Source: Cladophialophora immunda
Lineage: Eukaryota > Ascomycota > Eurotiomycetes > Chaetothyriales > Herpotrichiellaceae
Reading direction: 5' to 3'
DNA length: 64,000 nucleotides
Assembly: GCF_000835495.1 (NCBI RefSeq)
Contig: NW_015622542.1
Location: forward strand, 1,014,485-1,078,484
Of this stretch, positions 46,097-56,380 are shown in pieces. The position numbers were made by a program, and so were the translations under genes. The notes under the pieces are model-generated. The model saw only the letters and a program-made list of their open reading frames with translations, was not told where the DNA came from and did no database searches. Position 1 is the stretch's first letter. Each line of letters opens with the position of its first letter.

Positions 46097-46364
46097 AGTT
46101 AGGATTCGGAGGTACGGAAAGAAACGGAGACGGTGCTCTCGCATGGCCCCCTTCAGTATTGGTATAGAAAGCTGGCATGTGGAAACCGGCGAAGCTTTGC
46201 AAAATTGTTGCAAGACGGTGATATTGATTGGAATGCGCGAAGGCGTGACTACATCAAACATCCGTAGTACCACGCAAGCTGCTATTTCCTGTCTTCCCGT
46301 TCACTCGCTATAGCCACCGGGTACCATCCAGTGAGGACGCACGTGTCGGGGTCTGATTGCTGCT

Positions 46365-47141
46365 TCAAACCTCATATTGCTCGAGCGCGGTCAGCCCGCC
46401 CTCCAAGCGCCTGGCGATGTTGTTCTCGTCGCACATCTTGACGAACTCGTCCCTCCCGCCGCCTTTCCCGTCCAGGCCGTAGATCTTGCCAAACTCGCCG
46501 ACGAAATTGTCGACCGTGGTCTGGGGCTTGTCGCGGCAGAACCCGCACAACAACTCCCGCATCTCCTCCTTGAAGCCGAGCCGCGGCAACGCGGCCAGGA
46601 CCTCTTTGTACTCGGCCACCGTGATCGGCCAGCCCGGCACGGGGAGGTGGGGCCCGAAGAAGTCGGCCATGATGGCCAGCTGGGTCGCGAAGACCTCGGG
46701 CTCCTTGTGGTGCGCGATGCTCGGGGTCGTGTGCAGCGCGATGGCGTCCCACATCAGTTGCAGGCGGTGCTTGTCCCATTGCCCGCCCTTGTGGTCGGCG
46801 GCGGCGACGGCCTCGGCCCGGATGAAGTTGCGAGCAATCTCCGCGCCGTCGACTTCGAAGCGCTTGTCCTTGGAGGTCAGGGACGAGCTGGTCGCCCAGC
46901 CCATGTCGTGCATCAGGAGAGAAAGGGCGACGGCTTCCCTGTCGATGTCCGGGTTCGTCGCGAGGGGCGGGAATTTGCGGAACAGGATGAGGGAGAAGGC
47001 GACGCTGCGGAGGCAGTGGTTGAGCGCCGCTTTGGTGTAGTGTTCTTTGACGAAGGCGTGGGCCGAAGTGAATAGGATGTCAGTAGGCATGGAGATTTGG
47101 GACACCGGAAAGGCTGAGAAGGACGCGGCCGAGGAAGACAT
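46365..47141 (-). CDS. HD-domain hydrolase, cyanamide-hydratase-like (258 aa)
   Basis: An HD-superfamily metal-dependent protein of the type found in fungal cyanamide hydratases and related uncharacterised enzymes. The metal-binding pattern is visible: NHCLRSVAFSLIL (first His), LLMHDMGWA (HD pair), and the later helix AIALHTTPSIAHHKEPE with further His. The N-terminal 40 residues are Ser/Ala-rich and precede TDILFTSAHAFVKEHY. The start at 47141 is preferred because the preceding Lys/Arg-rich open frame (to 47267) lacks family similarity. True cyanamide hydratase makes urea from cyanamide; whether this protein does so cannot be told. Its codons are strongly GC-biased. Gene order puts it convergent with the GMC oxidase, 268 bp apart. 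Confidence 0.82.
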   Translation of the reverse strand: MSSSAASFSAFPVSQISMPTDILFTSAHAFVKEHYTKAALNHCLRSVAFSLILFRKFPPLATNPDIDREAVALSLLMHDMGWATSSSLTSKDKRFEVDGAEIARNFIRAEAVAAADHKGGQWDKHRLQLMWDAIALHTTPSIAHHKEPEVFATQLAIMADFFGPHLPVPGWPITVAEYKEVLAALPRLGFKEEMRELLCGFCRDKPQTTVDNFVGEFGKIYGLDGKGGGRDEFVKMCDENNIARRLEGGLTALEQYEV

Positions 47142-48722
47142 CGTCGAAGATGGAATCTTTTTCAGACTTTTTGTTCCACTTGGTCTTCTTCTATGCTTGT
47201 GTTTCTTGCCTGACAAGGAAGATCTCTGTTGCCTGTGGTTTGGTGCTTGAGCAGCGACCACTCTCACCGAGGAGGGAGGGAGGAAGCTTTATATCTTGCT
47301 CTTCGCCCACCCATACTCCTGATCAGTCGGACATGGCAATGGTGATGGATTTGATTCCGCAGGGGCATTCGCGTCGACCGCATGTTTGTCCGAGCCTGAG
47401 GTGTGAGCTAGGGATGTCGTCTAGAGCGCGAGGCTGATCCCACTGCGACCTTCTAGCACCCTTGTCTGCGAGTCTTACTTTTCCCCTGAACGATTCCTCC
47501 GACCTGGGTGGCGTGGTGGCCCCCTACTGCGGCTTCTTCGAGGTGTCATTGGTGCATCTGAGAGCGGTGGAAAGTCATCCCGACCTGAGCTCGGGCCCTC
47601 GCTTTACCGGAACAGGGCACGGTTTCTGATTTGGGAGGGTTCGCAGCTCCCCGGGGCGCAACAGACTTTGTCAAGGAAATGAAATACGGGTGCATAACGA
47701 GAGGGAGATGTAAACGAGCGAGCGAGTCGACAACGGTGTGTTTCCGCAGTCTGGCCTCGGTCGCGGGAGAAACTATTGTCCGCCTTTGTTGAGTCTGAAT
47801 CTTCAGGCGCGAATGAATGACTCAATAGCTGTCATCACTACCTAATAAAACGTCGGGAGGCCTACCTAGTCCGGGACGTGAGGGCATTGTTAGTATTAGG
47901 TACCTAGATAGTACTTAACCTCGAGTTAGCCGCCTGTTAGCAGCCACCAGTAGGGTATCAAGTATCGCCTCAAGGTCTGTCACTCGCAAAGATGGGCTAT
48001 TCGTGCACCGAAATTCCCGGCCTGCCAGTCACATTACCGTCAGGGTGTAGACCAGAAAGATCTGGGAATGTCAGATCAAGCCGTGTTATCCCCTCTGTAT
48101 GACTTTCCAGGCGTGAAGCTGGGTACTTCCACTTCCCTCGTAGCCTCGTTGCCAAGAGGCGGCCCGCTGGAAAAGGGGGAAGCAGCCTTGGGGAAGGGGA
48201 AGGGCAAGGCTGCATTGAATCCGACTCGTACGCGGGAACGAAGACATCACGGATGATGTATGTATGCCTTTTGCAGAAAGGCACCGATAATTGAATCATA
48301 CAAATATGGAAATGTAGCTTGCCCAGACCCTCTCTGTCCAAGGCAGCATGTGCGCTCTAGCAACCCTTTTTTCTTTCCCACCTTTCTCTGTTTTTCTCCC
48401 TTTTTTTGGTGTTTTTCTTTTTCGCTTCTGAAAGCTTTTGCCCTTGCCACTTTACTCACGAACATACCATTTGGCTTGACTTTGTTTGGCTCAACATCTG
48501 TGCGCTCTTTCTGCCAATGGTCGCCTGAGTCAGTTTGACCAAGACTTCAACCTCCGTTTCAACGTGACGCCCTGGTGGGGTTGATCACCACTTCGCCTTC
48601 TGTCTCAGCGTCATCTCTTGATCAGGTTGGTCAGGACTCCATCCTCCATCTCGACATGAATCCTTGTACTGGTTGACAAAGATCCCATTCTCCCATCTCA
48701 ATGTGGCTTCTTCGTTGATGCA
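47142..48722. other. Intergenic, about 1.6 kb, with repeat-like centre
   Basis: Upstream of the HD gene (with a TATA-like GATATAAAGC near 47285 on the minus strand) and downstream of the gene at 48723. A TAG/TTA-dense stretch at about 47830-47970 resembles the degenerate segments at 23.6 and 62.5 kb. A T/C tract follows at 48360-48440. No gene supported. Confidence 0.45.
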
Positions 48723-50249
48723 TCAGAGGATCTGTTCATCGCCAATAGCCATGACGAAGCGCCGGCTGAAGTCAATAGGGTGTTCCTCTAGCTCCGAGTG
48801 AAACGCCTTCTCCAACCAGCCTCTCATCTCTTCTGTGAACAAGGTCATGACGTTGTGATTGGTCTCAGATGAACCCCCGACAACTGTTGATCCGTCAGAT
48901 ACGTTGCAGCAAAAGATGATAATAAAGTGTATGTGCTTACTGAGGCCGTAGACTTGGACGTGACTCTCCTCCCCATCGACGCCGGCGTTTCCCCGAGAGC
49001 AGACCATCGAGCCGGAACGTCCGTACCAAGCACTCAAGTTAAGAGACACTTGGTATGACTGTGGAGGAAATCCGGTCTCGGCGAATTCGTCCATCTTGCC
49101 GAAACTCACAGTGCGTCGATTGGTCTTGAGGAAATCCACGGCGGGTGGATGATTTTCGTCATAGAGCTGTAGCATGTGAGCGTCGAATGGTACGTACTGT
49201 GACATGGACGACTTACATAGCGTTGAGCAATGTCTTGTTGAATGCTGAGGGGTTGTCGCAAGAAAAACCCTTTCCAATCTGAATTGAGTCTGGCCTGATT
49301 GTTGTTGAGGTTGAACCCGACCGACCACCAAAGATCCTTTGAGCCCAGCTTGCCTCGATCCTCTTCAACCACAAAGTGGATTTGACTCCAATCAATCACG
49401 GTATTAACCTCATCGTCGCCAGGTGCCTGCAGGATACGGAAAATGGCGATATCCCATGGACAGTGAACCGCAACCAGTTGAAGCTTGAGCACGTCGTCGC
49501 ATTCCGTCACTGAGTCTTGGTCAGCACTGTAATGTTTTCGTTCATTCTCAAGTGATTCTCACTTTCAGCGTCAACATCCGCCGTCTGACGTGCTCGTATG
49601 TCAGTTGTGTCCTGGGAAACCCGCCGAACGACTTCATCAAATTCCTCGCGGTTGTTGTTGGGCCATTCGGTGAAATGTGCACAGCTGACCACAGCATCCA
49701 CCCCGTCTCTGCGAAGGCGAAACCCCGACAGACGAGTACGATCCATTGCGGGGTCTGAAATCTCAATGCAGACTGCTGCCAGACCTGGTTGCATCAGGGC
49801 TACCAGTGGCTGTTGAACATGGTCAGTACGTACGCTGGAGTCAACACGGCAAACTGGGCGGGCGGGCTCACCTTGCGTCCTTCTTCGTGATCGCGCAGTG
49901 CCTTGAGTTCTGGGGGGACTTTCGTAAAGGTGCCACGATCTGACAAGTGATGGAACAGAGATAGCTGCCCGGATCCGCTCTCAATCGCTGTCACTCCCGA
50001 GTAGTATCGAAGCTGTGGAGGCGAGCTTTTCTCAGGCGTTGCCCATGGGACTATCGCATTAGGATCCTGCTTTGACGGTGTCACTGGGACAGGAGGGTCC
50101 GTATCCATAGCTGGGCGCTTTCCGTACACGACCCATCTGCGAGTGGTTTCGTCGGGGTCCCTAGTATACCAGATGGTTTCTGCTGGTGGAGCCCGTGACG
50201 GAGATGGAGCGTGAGAAGGAGGGGGAGAAGAAGAGGAGGGAGTGTCCAT
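48723..50249 (-). CDS. Unknown conserved-looking fungal protein (434 aa, 5 exons)
   Basis: I do not recognise the family. Exons: 50249-49872, 49809-49563, 49509-49217, 49166-48941, 48883-48723, all phase-consistent. The N-terminus is Ser/Pro-rich (SSSSPPPSHAPSPSRAPPAE), followed by IWYTRDPDETTRRWVVYGKR. The core includes RLRRDGVDAVVSCAHFTEWP, a beta-rich region LQLVAVHCPWDIAIFRILQA, SQIHFVVEEDRGKLGSKDLW and SYQVSLNLSAWYGRSGSMVC. The AHF and GRSGSMV elements, with DIAIFRI between, resemble the His-Asp-Ser order of trypsin-like peptidases, but the local motifs are too imperfect to call. There is no signal peptide. The last intron (57 bp, 48940-48884) has no stop and keeps the frame if retained, adding a hydrophobic HIHFIIIFCC run. 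Confidence 0.7.
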
Positions 50250-50875
50250 GATCACTGGTAGTCTCCTTTTGGTCTTTGGAGGTTGTGATAGTTAAGATAC
50301 TTGCCGCCAGCACTGGCTGCAACAACCTCAGAAGGCGAGAATCTCTTGTCTTTATTTGGTGTTAGTGTATGACAAGAGGTGGATGGTAGAGATAATGTCG
50401 CGGACGTGAAGCTCTGCGACACGGGTTTTGGTTGTTGTGAAAAGGTCACGAAATGTGACAAGGAGCCGGGTCACGCGGCTTTCTTTTCACTGACATTATA
50501 TTTCACTGCCGCCATCCAGCGTGAATGTTGACATGGAGCGCGTTGTAGAGGGCGGCAGCCGTAGCATACAATAGCATACAACGCTAGTCCCCCACAAGCT
50601 GTCCGGCATATATCCGGCCCACAGCGTTGCTGGCTACATATGCGGAGTCTACGTATGTATGTATGTATTGCCGAATACACAGTACTACTATTCAAGACCT
50701 CCGCATGACGACATGGGAGTCGAGCATCACGAAGGCTGACGACGATTGACAACTGTTCAACCCTGTCTATTCATCCATCTCAGTTCGAGACATCAAAGAC
50801 ATTTCATTTCTCAATTGAATTACTACTATCTATTACCCAGTCTCCCACATACTGAATCTGTTTCTTCGATTCACA
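50250..50875. other. Divergent promoter region, about 0.6 kb
   Basis: Lies between the unknown minus-strand gene and the aldo-keto reductase. A short GTAT repeat is at about 50653-50669. No coding region supported. Confidence 0.5.
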
Positions 50876-52213
50876 ATGCTGCCTTCATCATCCCCGCATG
50901 TCGTGGCTCTCTGCCTCGCTCTCCTGACAACGCTTCTGCCTGCGTCTTTGGCTCATTGGGACCAAGACCAGGACTCCATCCCCCAGCGGCCTTTATCGAA
51001 AGGCCCGATCAAGGACATCCCCCAGGTTGGGTTGGGGCTGTGGAATTCCAAGGATGAAGATGTCTGCTTTCCCATCGTCTCATTCCCATCTATCCCGTTC
51101 ACCTGTTCAATTTTGAATTCACAATGTACCCCTTTTTATGATTGGAGGCACATCAAAACTGACGCTGCCTTTTCGGGGACTGTAGGCTTCAAAGGCCGTC
51201 GAATATGCATTCGAGACGGGATACAGACACCTCGACTCGGCCGCCGCATATGGTACGTCAGAAATAGAACCTCAGATGTTCATTGATGCCCATAAAGACC
51301 ATTTCCCCACCGGATCGACTGGAATCGATCAAAGTTATTCATCTCCATCTGAATAGGAGGACATGGTAACTGATGACGCGTTGCTTTCCGACTTAAAACA
51401 GGCAACGAAGCCTTCGTCGGCCGCACACTGAGCAACTCGTCCCTCTCCCCCGCGCGGGAGAGTTACTGGATCACCTCGAAGCTGTGGAACACGGCGCACC
51501 AGCCCAAGCACGTGCGGCCGGCGCTGGAGCAGACGCTGCGCGACCTGCGGGTGCCCTACCTGGACCTGTACCTGATGCACTGGCCCGTGGCGTTCCTGCC
51601 GGGCCAGAAGCCCGGGCGCACGGTGATCGACCAGGACACGAGCATCCACGACACGTGGGCGGCGATGGAGGCACTGGTGGCGGCCAACCTGACGCGGCGC
51701 ATCGGGGTGTCCAACTTCTCGCCGCGGCAGCTGGACGAGCTGCTGGCCAAGTGCAAGGTGCGGCCGTGGGCGCACGAGTTCGAGACGCACCCGTACCTGC
51801 AGCAGCAGGAGTTCGTCGACTGGCACCGCCGGAACAACATCACCGTCGTCGCCTACTCGCCCCTCGCCAACAGCAACCCCACCTACGACGGCAAGTACCC
51901 GGACCTCCCGCCCATCCTCGAGGACCCCTTCTGGACCGACCTCGCCGCGACCAAGAACGTCACCCCCGCGCAGGCTATCCTCGCCTGGGGCCGCCAGCGC
52001 GGTACCATTGTGATCCCCAAGAGCGTGCATCAAGACCGGATCGAAGAGAATCTGGGGTCGCTGAAAATCAGTTTCACAGACGAGGAGATGCTGAAGATCG
52101 CGGAGCAGGACAAGAGATCCAGGTTCAATAACCCAAGTAAGAGTTGGGGGGTCGAGCTGTTCGAGGGCTTGGATGATGGCAGTAGCCGGTTCATGATGAA
52201 TGAGGAACTTTAA
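50876..52213 (+). CDS. Aldo-keto reductase with N-terminal secretory signal (354 aa, 3 exons)
   Basis: An NADPH-type aldo-keto reductase fold that normally reduces aldehydes or ketones in the cytosol. Exons are 50876-51061, 51186-51252 and 51402-52213. Residues 1-26 form a clear signal peptide (VVALCLALLTTLLPASLA core). The barrel then starts IPQVGLGLWNSKDED; the catalytic tetrad is visible as the Asp and Tyr in HLDSAAAYG, the Lys in ITSKLW and the His in LMHWP. Cofactor-binding IPKSVHQDRIEEN is near residue 290. Four or more NxT/S sequons (NSSL, NLTR, NITV, NVTP) fit passage through the ER. The first intron uses an unusual GTCTGC donor, fixed by the phase and by KDED-ASKAVEYAFETGYRH. Exon 3 is very GC-rich. 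Confidence 0.87.
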
Positions 52214-52617
52214 GAGGACGGCGCGTAAGGGAAAAATGGTTTTTGGAAAAGCGTGGCAAAGGCAGAATCTTTCTTGCTATACTCGACAGCATCGGAAGAT
52301 CGAGGACTCGTTAGGAAACCCAAAAAAGGATGCCATGCTGTATATTTTGCGCTCGGTACGTGTGGATACAAAACTTCACCGGGATGACTCTCTAGACCAG
52401 CACCAGGACGTCCATCGCTTGCTTGAGCCTGCCCCATCACTGCCTTGTTGTATGTACCCCAACCCTGCTCTATCGCCCCAACTCAAAATAGAATGACTTC
52501 GCACCAACGCCCAACGCTCAAGAACCAATGCAAGGGTATGCGCGTAACCATCATGTTCAGTCATGGCGAACTCCAAAGCAATGGCCAAGGTCGTGCTCAT
52601 TCCCGTTGACTCCATGT
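52214..52617. other. Convergent spacer, about 0.4 kb
   Basis: Between the aldo-keto reductase (+) and the E2 gene (-). Only 3' ends are expected here and nothing else is seen. Confidence 0.55.
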
Positions 52618-53273
52618 CTAGTCCTCGAGATCCTGATGACGAGCCAACACCTTGCGCTGGAACTCCTCGGGGTCGCTCTGGTGAAGTTGGGCCGCTTCAT
52701 TATTTAACGGACTAGAACTGTACAACACTATCAGCATCAATGTTTCTTCCCAGATACAGCAAAATCATACTTGTTCGGCTCTTCCAGCAGGCTCTGTAGA
52801 CTTAACAGCACAGTTTGGACGTTGTAGACAGCACTCCACTTGTCCTTTAAAATGTCGAGGCATATCCGTCCGCTGAAGTCGATGTTTGGATGATAGACTG
52901 GAGTTTTGAAAAGGACCGTGGGGGCACTGTATGGATAGTTGCTGGGAAATTCGAAGCTGAGTTTGAAGGTGAGATCGGCATAGGCTGTGTCTCGGGGCCC
53001 GACCAAGGTGGCTGTCCAGTGTAACATGTTGCCATCGGTGTCAGGGAAGGCAGAGATGCCCGGCGTAGGAGACATCATGAGGCTCATGAGCTCAGATTGG
53101 AGCCTGTGCTTGATAAGTCCCGTGCTTTCGATGTGGCGAGCAACAAGAGAGGCCTACCGTTTTGTGACACTCTGGGTGTCGGCTTTCCGGGCTAAGACGC
53201 CGAGTTTCTGCTGTTCAGCCATGGTCGGGAATCCTGGAGCGGCGTTCTGAGAGTTCTCGAATGGAAAATCCAT
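52618..53273 (-). CDS. ubc11: UBE2C/Ubc11-type ubiquitin-conjugating enzyme (182 aa, 3 exons)
   Basis: An E2 enzyme; the UBE2C group (fission yeast ubc11) starts ubiquitin chains for the anaphase-promoting complex and drives mitotic exit. Exons are 53273-53158, 53103-52771 and 52717-52618. The N-terminal extension (about 40 residues, with an Ala/Pro-rich start) is typical of UBE2C. The UBC fold has SPTPGISAFPDTDGNMLHW, YPYSAPTVLFKTPVYHPN (HPN motif) and the catalytic Cys in GRICLDILKDKWSAVYNVQT. Exon 3 supplies the C-terminal helix from SSPLNNEAAQLHQ to HQDLED. If the second intron is ignored the protein ends early, losing that helix. It is divergent from CHK1 with 562 bp between the starts. 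Confidence 0.93.
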
Positions 53274-53835
53274 GTTGAAGCTGTATTTAAGCTGCGGGCT
53301 GCAAACGGCGAGAATGCTAGTAAAGGAATGCTGAAAACGGAAGAATGGTCTAGACTACTACGGTTCTGACAGCAGTGGTTGTAGACCGGCAGCACGGAAA
53401 GCAAAGGCTGGGACTGAGGATAAGGAAATGATGGAAAAGAGGTGCAGACAGTCAGGGAAAGCGAAGGTCGAGGGTGAAGAGTTGGTCGCGTGCTGGTGCT
53501 GGCAAGATCGACTGCGCCCATCGAAGTACTAGAAGTGGCAGAAGGTGGTAGGGTGGATTGTTTACCCTGGGCGGTCGCCGTCCTGGTCGCTGCAGTAACA
53601 TCACCGCTAAGCACCAACTAAGTAGCCCCCCAGATGACGTCGACTGCGCTTTGGGGGGCCCCGGGGCCTCGGTCAGCCAATTCATCGCCATTCCCGCGCC
53701 GCAGTCTGTGACACGACGCGTTCTGCGCTTGGTAGACCGGTTGGATGCGTCCCACGACCATGGGATCACCGACGATCAACGCATAGACTTCGACCTTGTC
53801 CTGCGAAACCCTGAACTCCCTCGACTGCCTCTGCC
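53274..53835. promoter_or_regulatory. Divergent UBE2C/CHK1 promoter, 562 bp
   Basis: Both genes belong to cell-cycle control, and their start codons face away from each other across this region. I looked for obvious MluI-cell-cycle-box type (ACGCGT) sites and saw none intact; an ACGACGCGTT is near 53713. Shared regulation is therefore only a possibility. Confidence 0.45.
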
Positions 53836-55508
53836 ATGAACGGGATCCCTCATTCCCAGCTGGCACCTCTGCCTAACCAAGTGCCGTTCCGGATTGTCTC
53901 TCCCACCATCGGCTCGGGTGCATACGCATGGTATTTGATGCCCTGCCCTCGATTCTGCAGCGGGATTTGCTAACAGTCCCACGAAGTATTAAGAAAGCCG
54001 CTCCCCTCAAGGCCGACAATCCCGTCTTTGCGGTCAAGTTCATCAACAAACTCTTCGCCCAGAAGTATGGCCGCATCAAGCAAAAGCAGCTCGAGATGGA
54101 AATATCCTTGCACAAGCACATCGGCCTCCACAAGAACATCATTGAATTTTACGACCATGGGGATGATCCGGCTTGGGTGTGGATAGCAATGGAGCTCGCC
54201 GAGGGTGGCGATTTGTTTGACAAGATCGAAGCCGACGCTGGTATTGCAGAAGACATTGCACACGTGTATTTTACCCAACTCGTCAGTGCAATCGGCTACA
54301 TGCATTCCAAAGGCGTAGCTCATCGGGATATCAAACCAGAAAACGTCCTTCTGTCTGCGGACGGCGACCTGAAGATTGCAGACTTTGGGATGGCCACCCT
54401 GTTCGAATACCACGGCCGGACCAAACTCGCAACTACGCTGTGTGGGAGTCCGCCTTACGTTGCCCCAGAGGTCCTGTCGTGTAGTACACAAGCCGGCACG
54501 AAAGGAAGTGGGTATGCAGCCAATATTGCAGACATCTGGTCCTGTGGGGTTGTCCTGTTCGTCTTACTTGCAGGAAATACCCCCTGGAGCAGACCAGTCG
54601 AGGGGCGTGATGAGTATGGGAGACCGAATGAATTTAGCGAGTATGTTCAGAGCAATGGGAAGCCGTCCGACGAGCTGTGGGATGCGCTTCCCTTAGAAGT
54701 ACTGTCCCTCCTCCGCGGCATGATGAGGGTTGATGTCAAAACTCGGTTCTCCCTGGAGGATGTGCGCCGGCACCCCTGGTTTACCAGACCAAACAGATTT
54801 ATGGACCAGAAGGGTCGGCTAAAAGACCCGATCACTATGGCCACGAACATGTTTGAAGCCCTCCATGTCAGCTTCGATGCGGATCCATTCGCAGGGACGC
54901 AGAGAAGTCGAAATCCAGACGCCATGGAAATCGACGGAGATTTTCGGGCCAGATTCTCATCAACCCAGCCAGAAACACCTGGGGAGGATATGCTTTTTGA
55001 CTGGGGCCGACCAAAACACCTTGCTATATCAAGCACTCAAGTGGGAGCAGGTCTTACGTCGGCGACGCAGTCGGTATCGACAGCACAGTATCTCGAAGAC
55101 GAGCCTTCCATGTCACAGTTCCAGTCCAATCCAAGCGTCCCTATAAGTCGGACCCAGATGGCTCGGCGATTTCATGATATCTTGCCCTCTTCAGGCCTGA
55201 CCAAGTTCTATTCTGGTTGGACGCTGAATCTCCTCGTCCCCCATGTCCTAGAGGCTTTGAGCCGACTAGGAGTGCCCACTCCACATGTTCCTCGGCCTAC
55301 GGCTCAAGACTACGAGTGTCTAGTCAAGGTGAAAACGCAAGACAGTCGCGGGTGTCCCTTGGGTGGTAATATTGCCATGGAGCTGGTCAGCGAGGGACTG
55401 ATAGAGGTGTGCTTTGTCAAGGCCTCGGGCGATCCCTTGGAGTGGCGAAGGTTCTTCAAGCGTATGGCAGTGCTATGTCAGGATGCAGTCGTCAAGCCAG
55501 AGTTTTGA
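53836..55508 (+). CDS. CHK1: CHK1 DNA-damage checkpoint kinase (538 aa, 2 exons)
   Basis: Chk1 is the Ser/Thr kinase activated by ATR-type kinases to block mitotic entry after DNA damage. Exon 1 is 53836-53930, intron 53931-53986, exon 2 53987-55508. Splicing completes the glycine loop, IGSGAYACIKKA, followed by the VAIK-type Lys in FAVKFINK. The catalytic loop is VAHRDIKPENVLL and the activation segment DFGMATLFEYHGRTKLATTL, then GSPPYVAPEV; the FGMATLF...TTLCG pattern is specific for Chk1. The linker has a cluster of SQ/TQ sites (STQPE, SSTQVG, SATQSV, MSQFQ, SRTQMA), the expected ATR/Mec1 targets. The C-terminus from FYSGWTLNLLVPHVLEALSR is the KA1-like autoinhibitory domain. The acceptor is AAG; the upstream CAG would break the frame and overlaps the CTAAC branch site. 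Confidence 0.95.
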
Positions 55509-56380
55509 AGAGGTTTTGCAACCCAGAACTGCTTTCTCGGTGTTAAGTAGGCGCCAATAAAAAAGCGAAGATACCCATACCCCATACCTTTGTATAGAAA
55601 TTGTGTCGATCTGGCAACTCTCGCCTCGCCTCACTCTAATTCCTGACTCAATCGCCGACACTGGACGTACGTGGAGCAGATCTCGAATCCTCGCGGATCA
55701 TTTCCCATCATTCTAGCCTCGCCAGCAATGCTGTCGGCTGCTCTGCTTCCTTACCTTGACTTTTCCACGTATCTTCCGGGATGCGATGCGAGCTCTTGTA
55801 CCATGGGAAATGCACTCAGCCACTGTATGGCGAAGCGCAGGAGATTCAAAGTGATTCGTCGTAGGCCACGACCAGGCAGGAAACGTGTTGGCAGTGATGG
55901 GCGTGCACGGTTTCAAGCGCCTGGGGGACGTTGTTGTCGATCTCCATTGGGCGCAGCTATCTGTTGCGTAACCCATGGCCGAGCTGGCGGTAGGGAGACT
56001 CGGCTGATTGTAGTTTGGGCCTTGAAGGGATTGGAATGAATACTTGGTGTATGTGCATAGACAGGTACTCTGTACCATGGCAGGGATTGCGCAGGGTGGA
56101 GAATTGAGCCTCGGCGTTTGGAGTCTTTCACATGTCGTTGCAAGCGGGAGATGACTTCATCTTCGGTTTCCGTGCTCGCGGTTCCTCTGAACAACCCGCC
56201 ATGTGATCACTTCCGATGCGACTTTACATCCATCTCCTTTAAATACCCAGTTCGTCAGTCTCACATAGGCCTCGAGCCTTTCTATTTTGTCTACCGTACT
56301 CTGATCACCGGCGTTTCACGAACACTCCAGCTTTCCGCGTCTCCTAGTACTCTCCTTTCGATTCCGGAGTCTGCCACGCA
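55509..56380. other. Intergenic, about 0.9 kb
   Basis: Between CHK1 and the SCP2 gene, both plus. A CT-rich part with ACCCAGTTCGTC and TTTAAATA-like sequence at about 56238 probably belongs to the SCP2 promoter. Frames on both strands at 55671-56039 have no motif. Confidence 0.5.

Noticed and set aside
45437..46273. Minus-strand frames of 214 and 278 codons over the GMC gene
   Set aside because: Low-complexity Arg/Val/Gly-rich translation produced by GC3 bias of the GMC gene.
46377..47075. Plus-strand frame of 232 codons over the HD gene
   Set aside because: Shadow frame; the minus strand carries the complete HD motif set.
51335..52033. Minus-strand frame of 232 codons over the aldo-keto reductase
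   Set aside because: Shadow of the GC-rich third exon; no recognisable protein.
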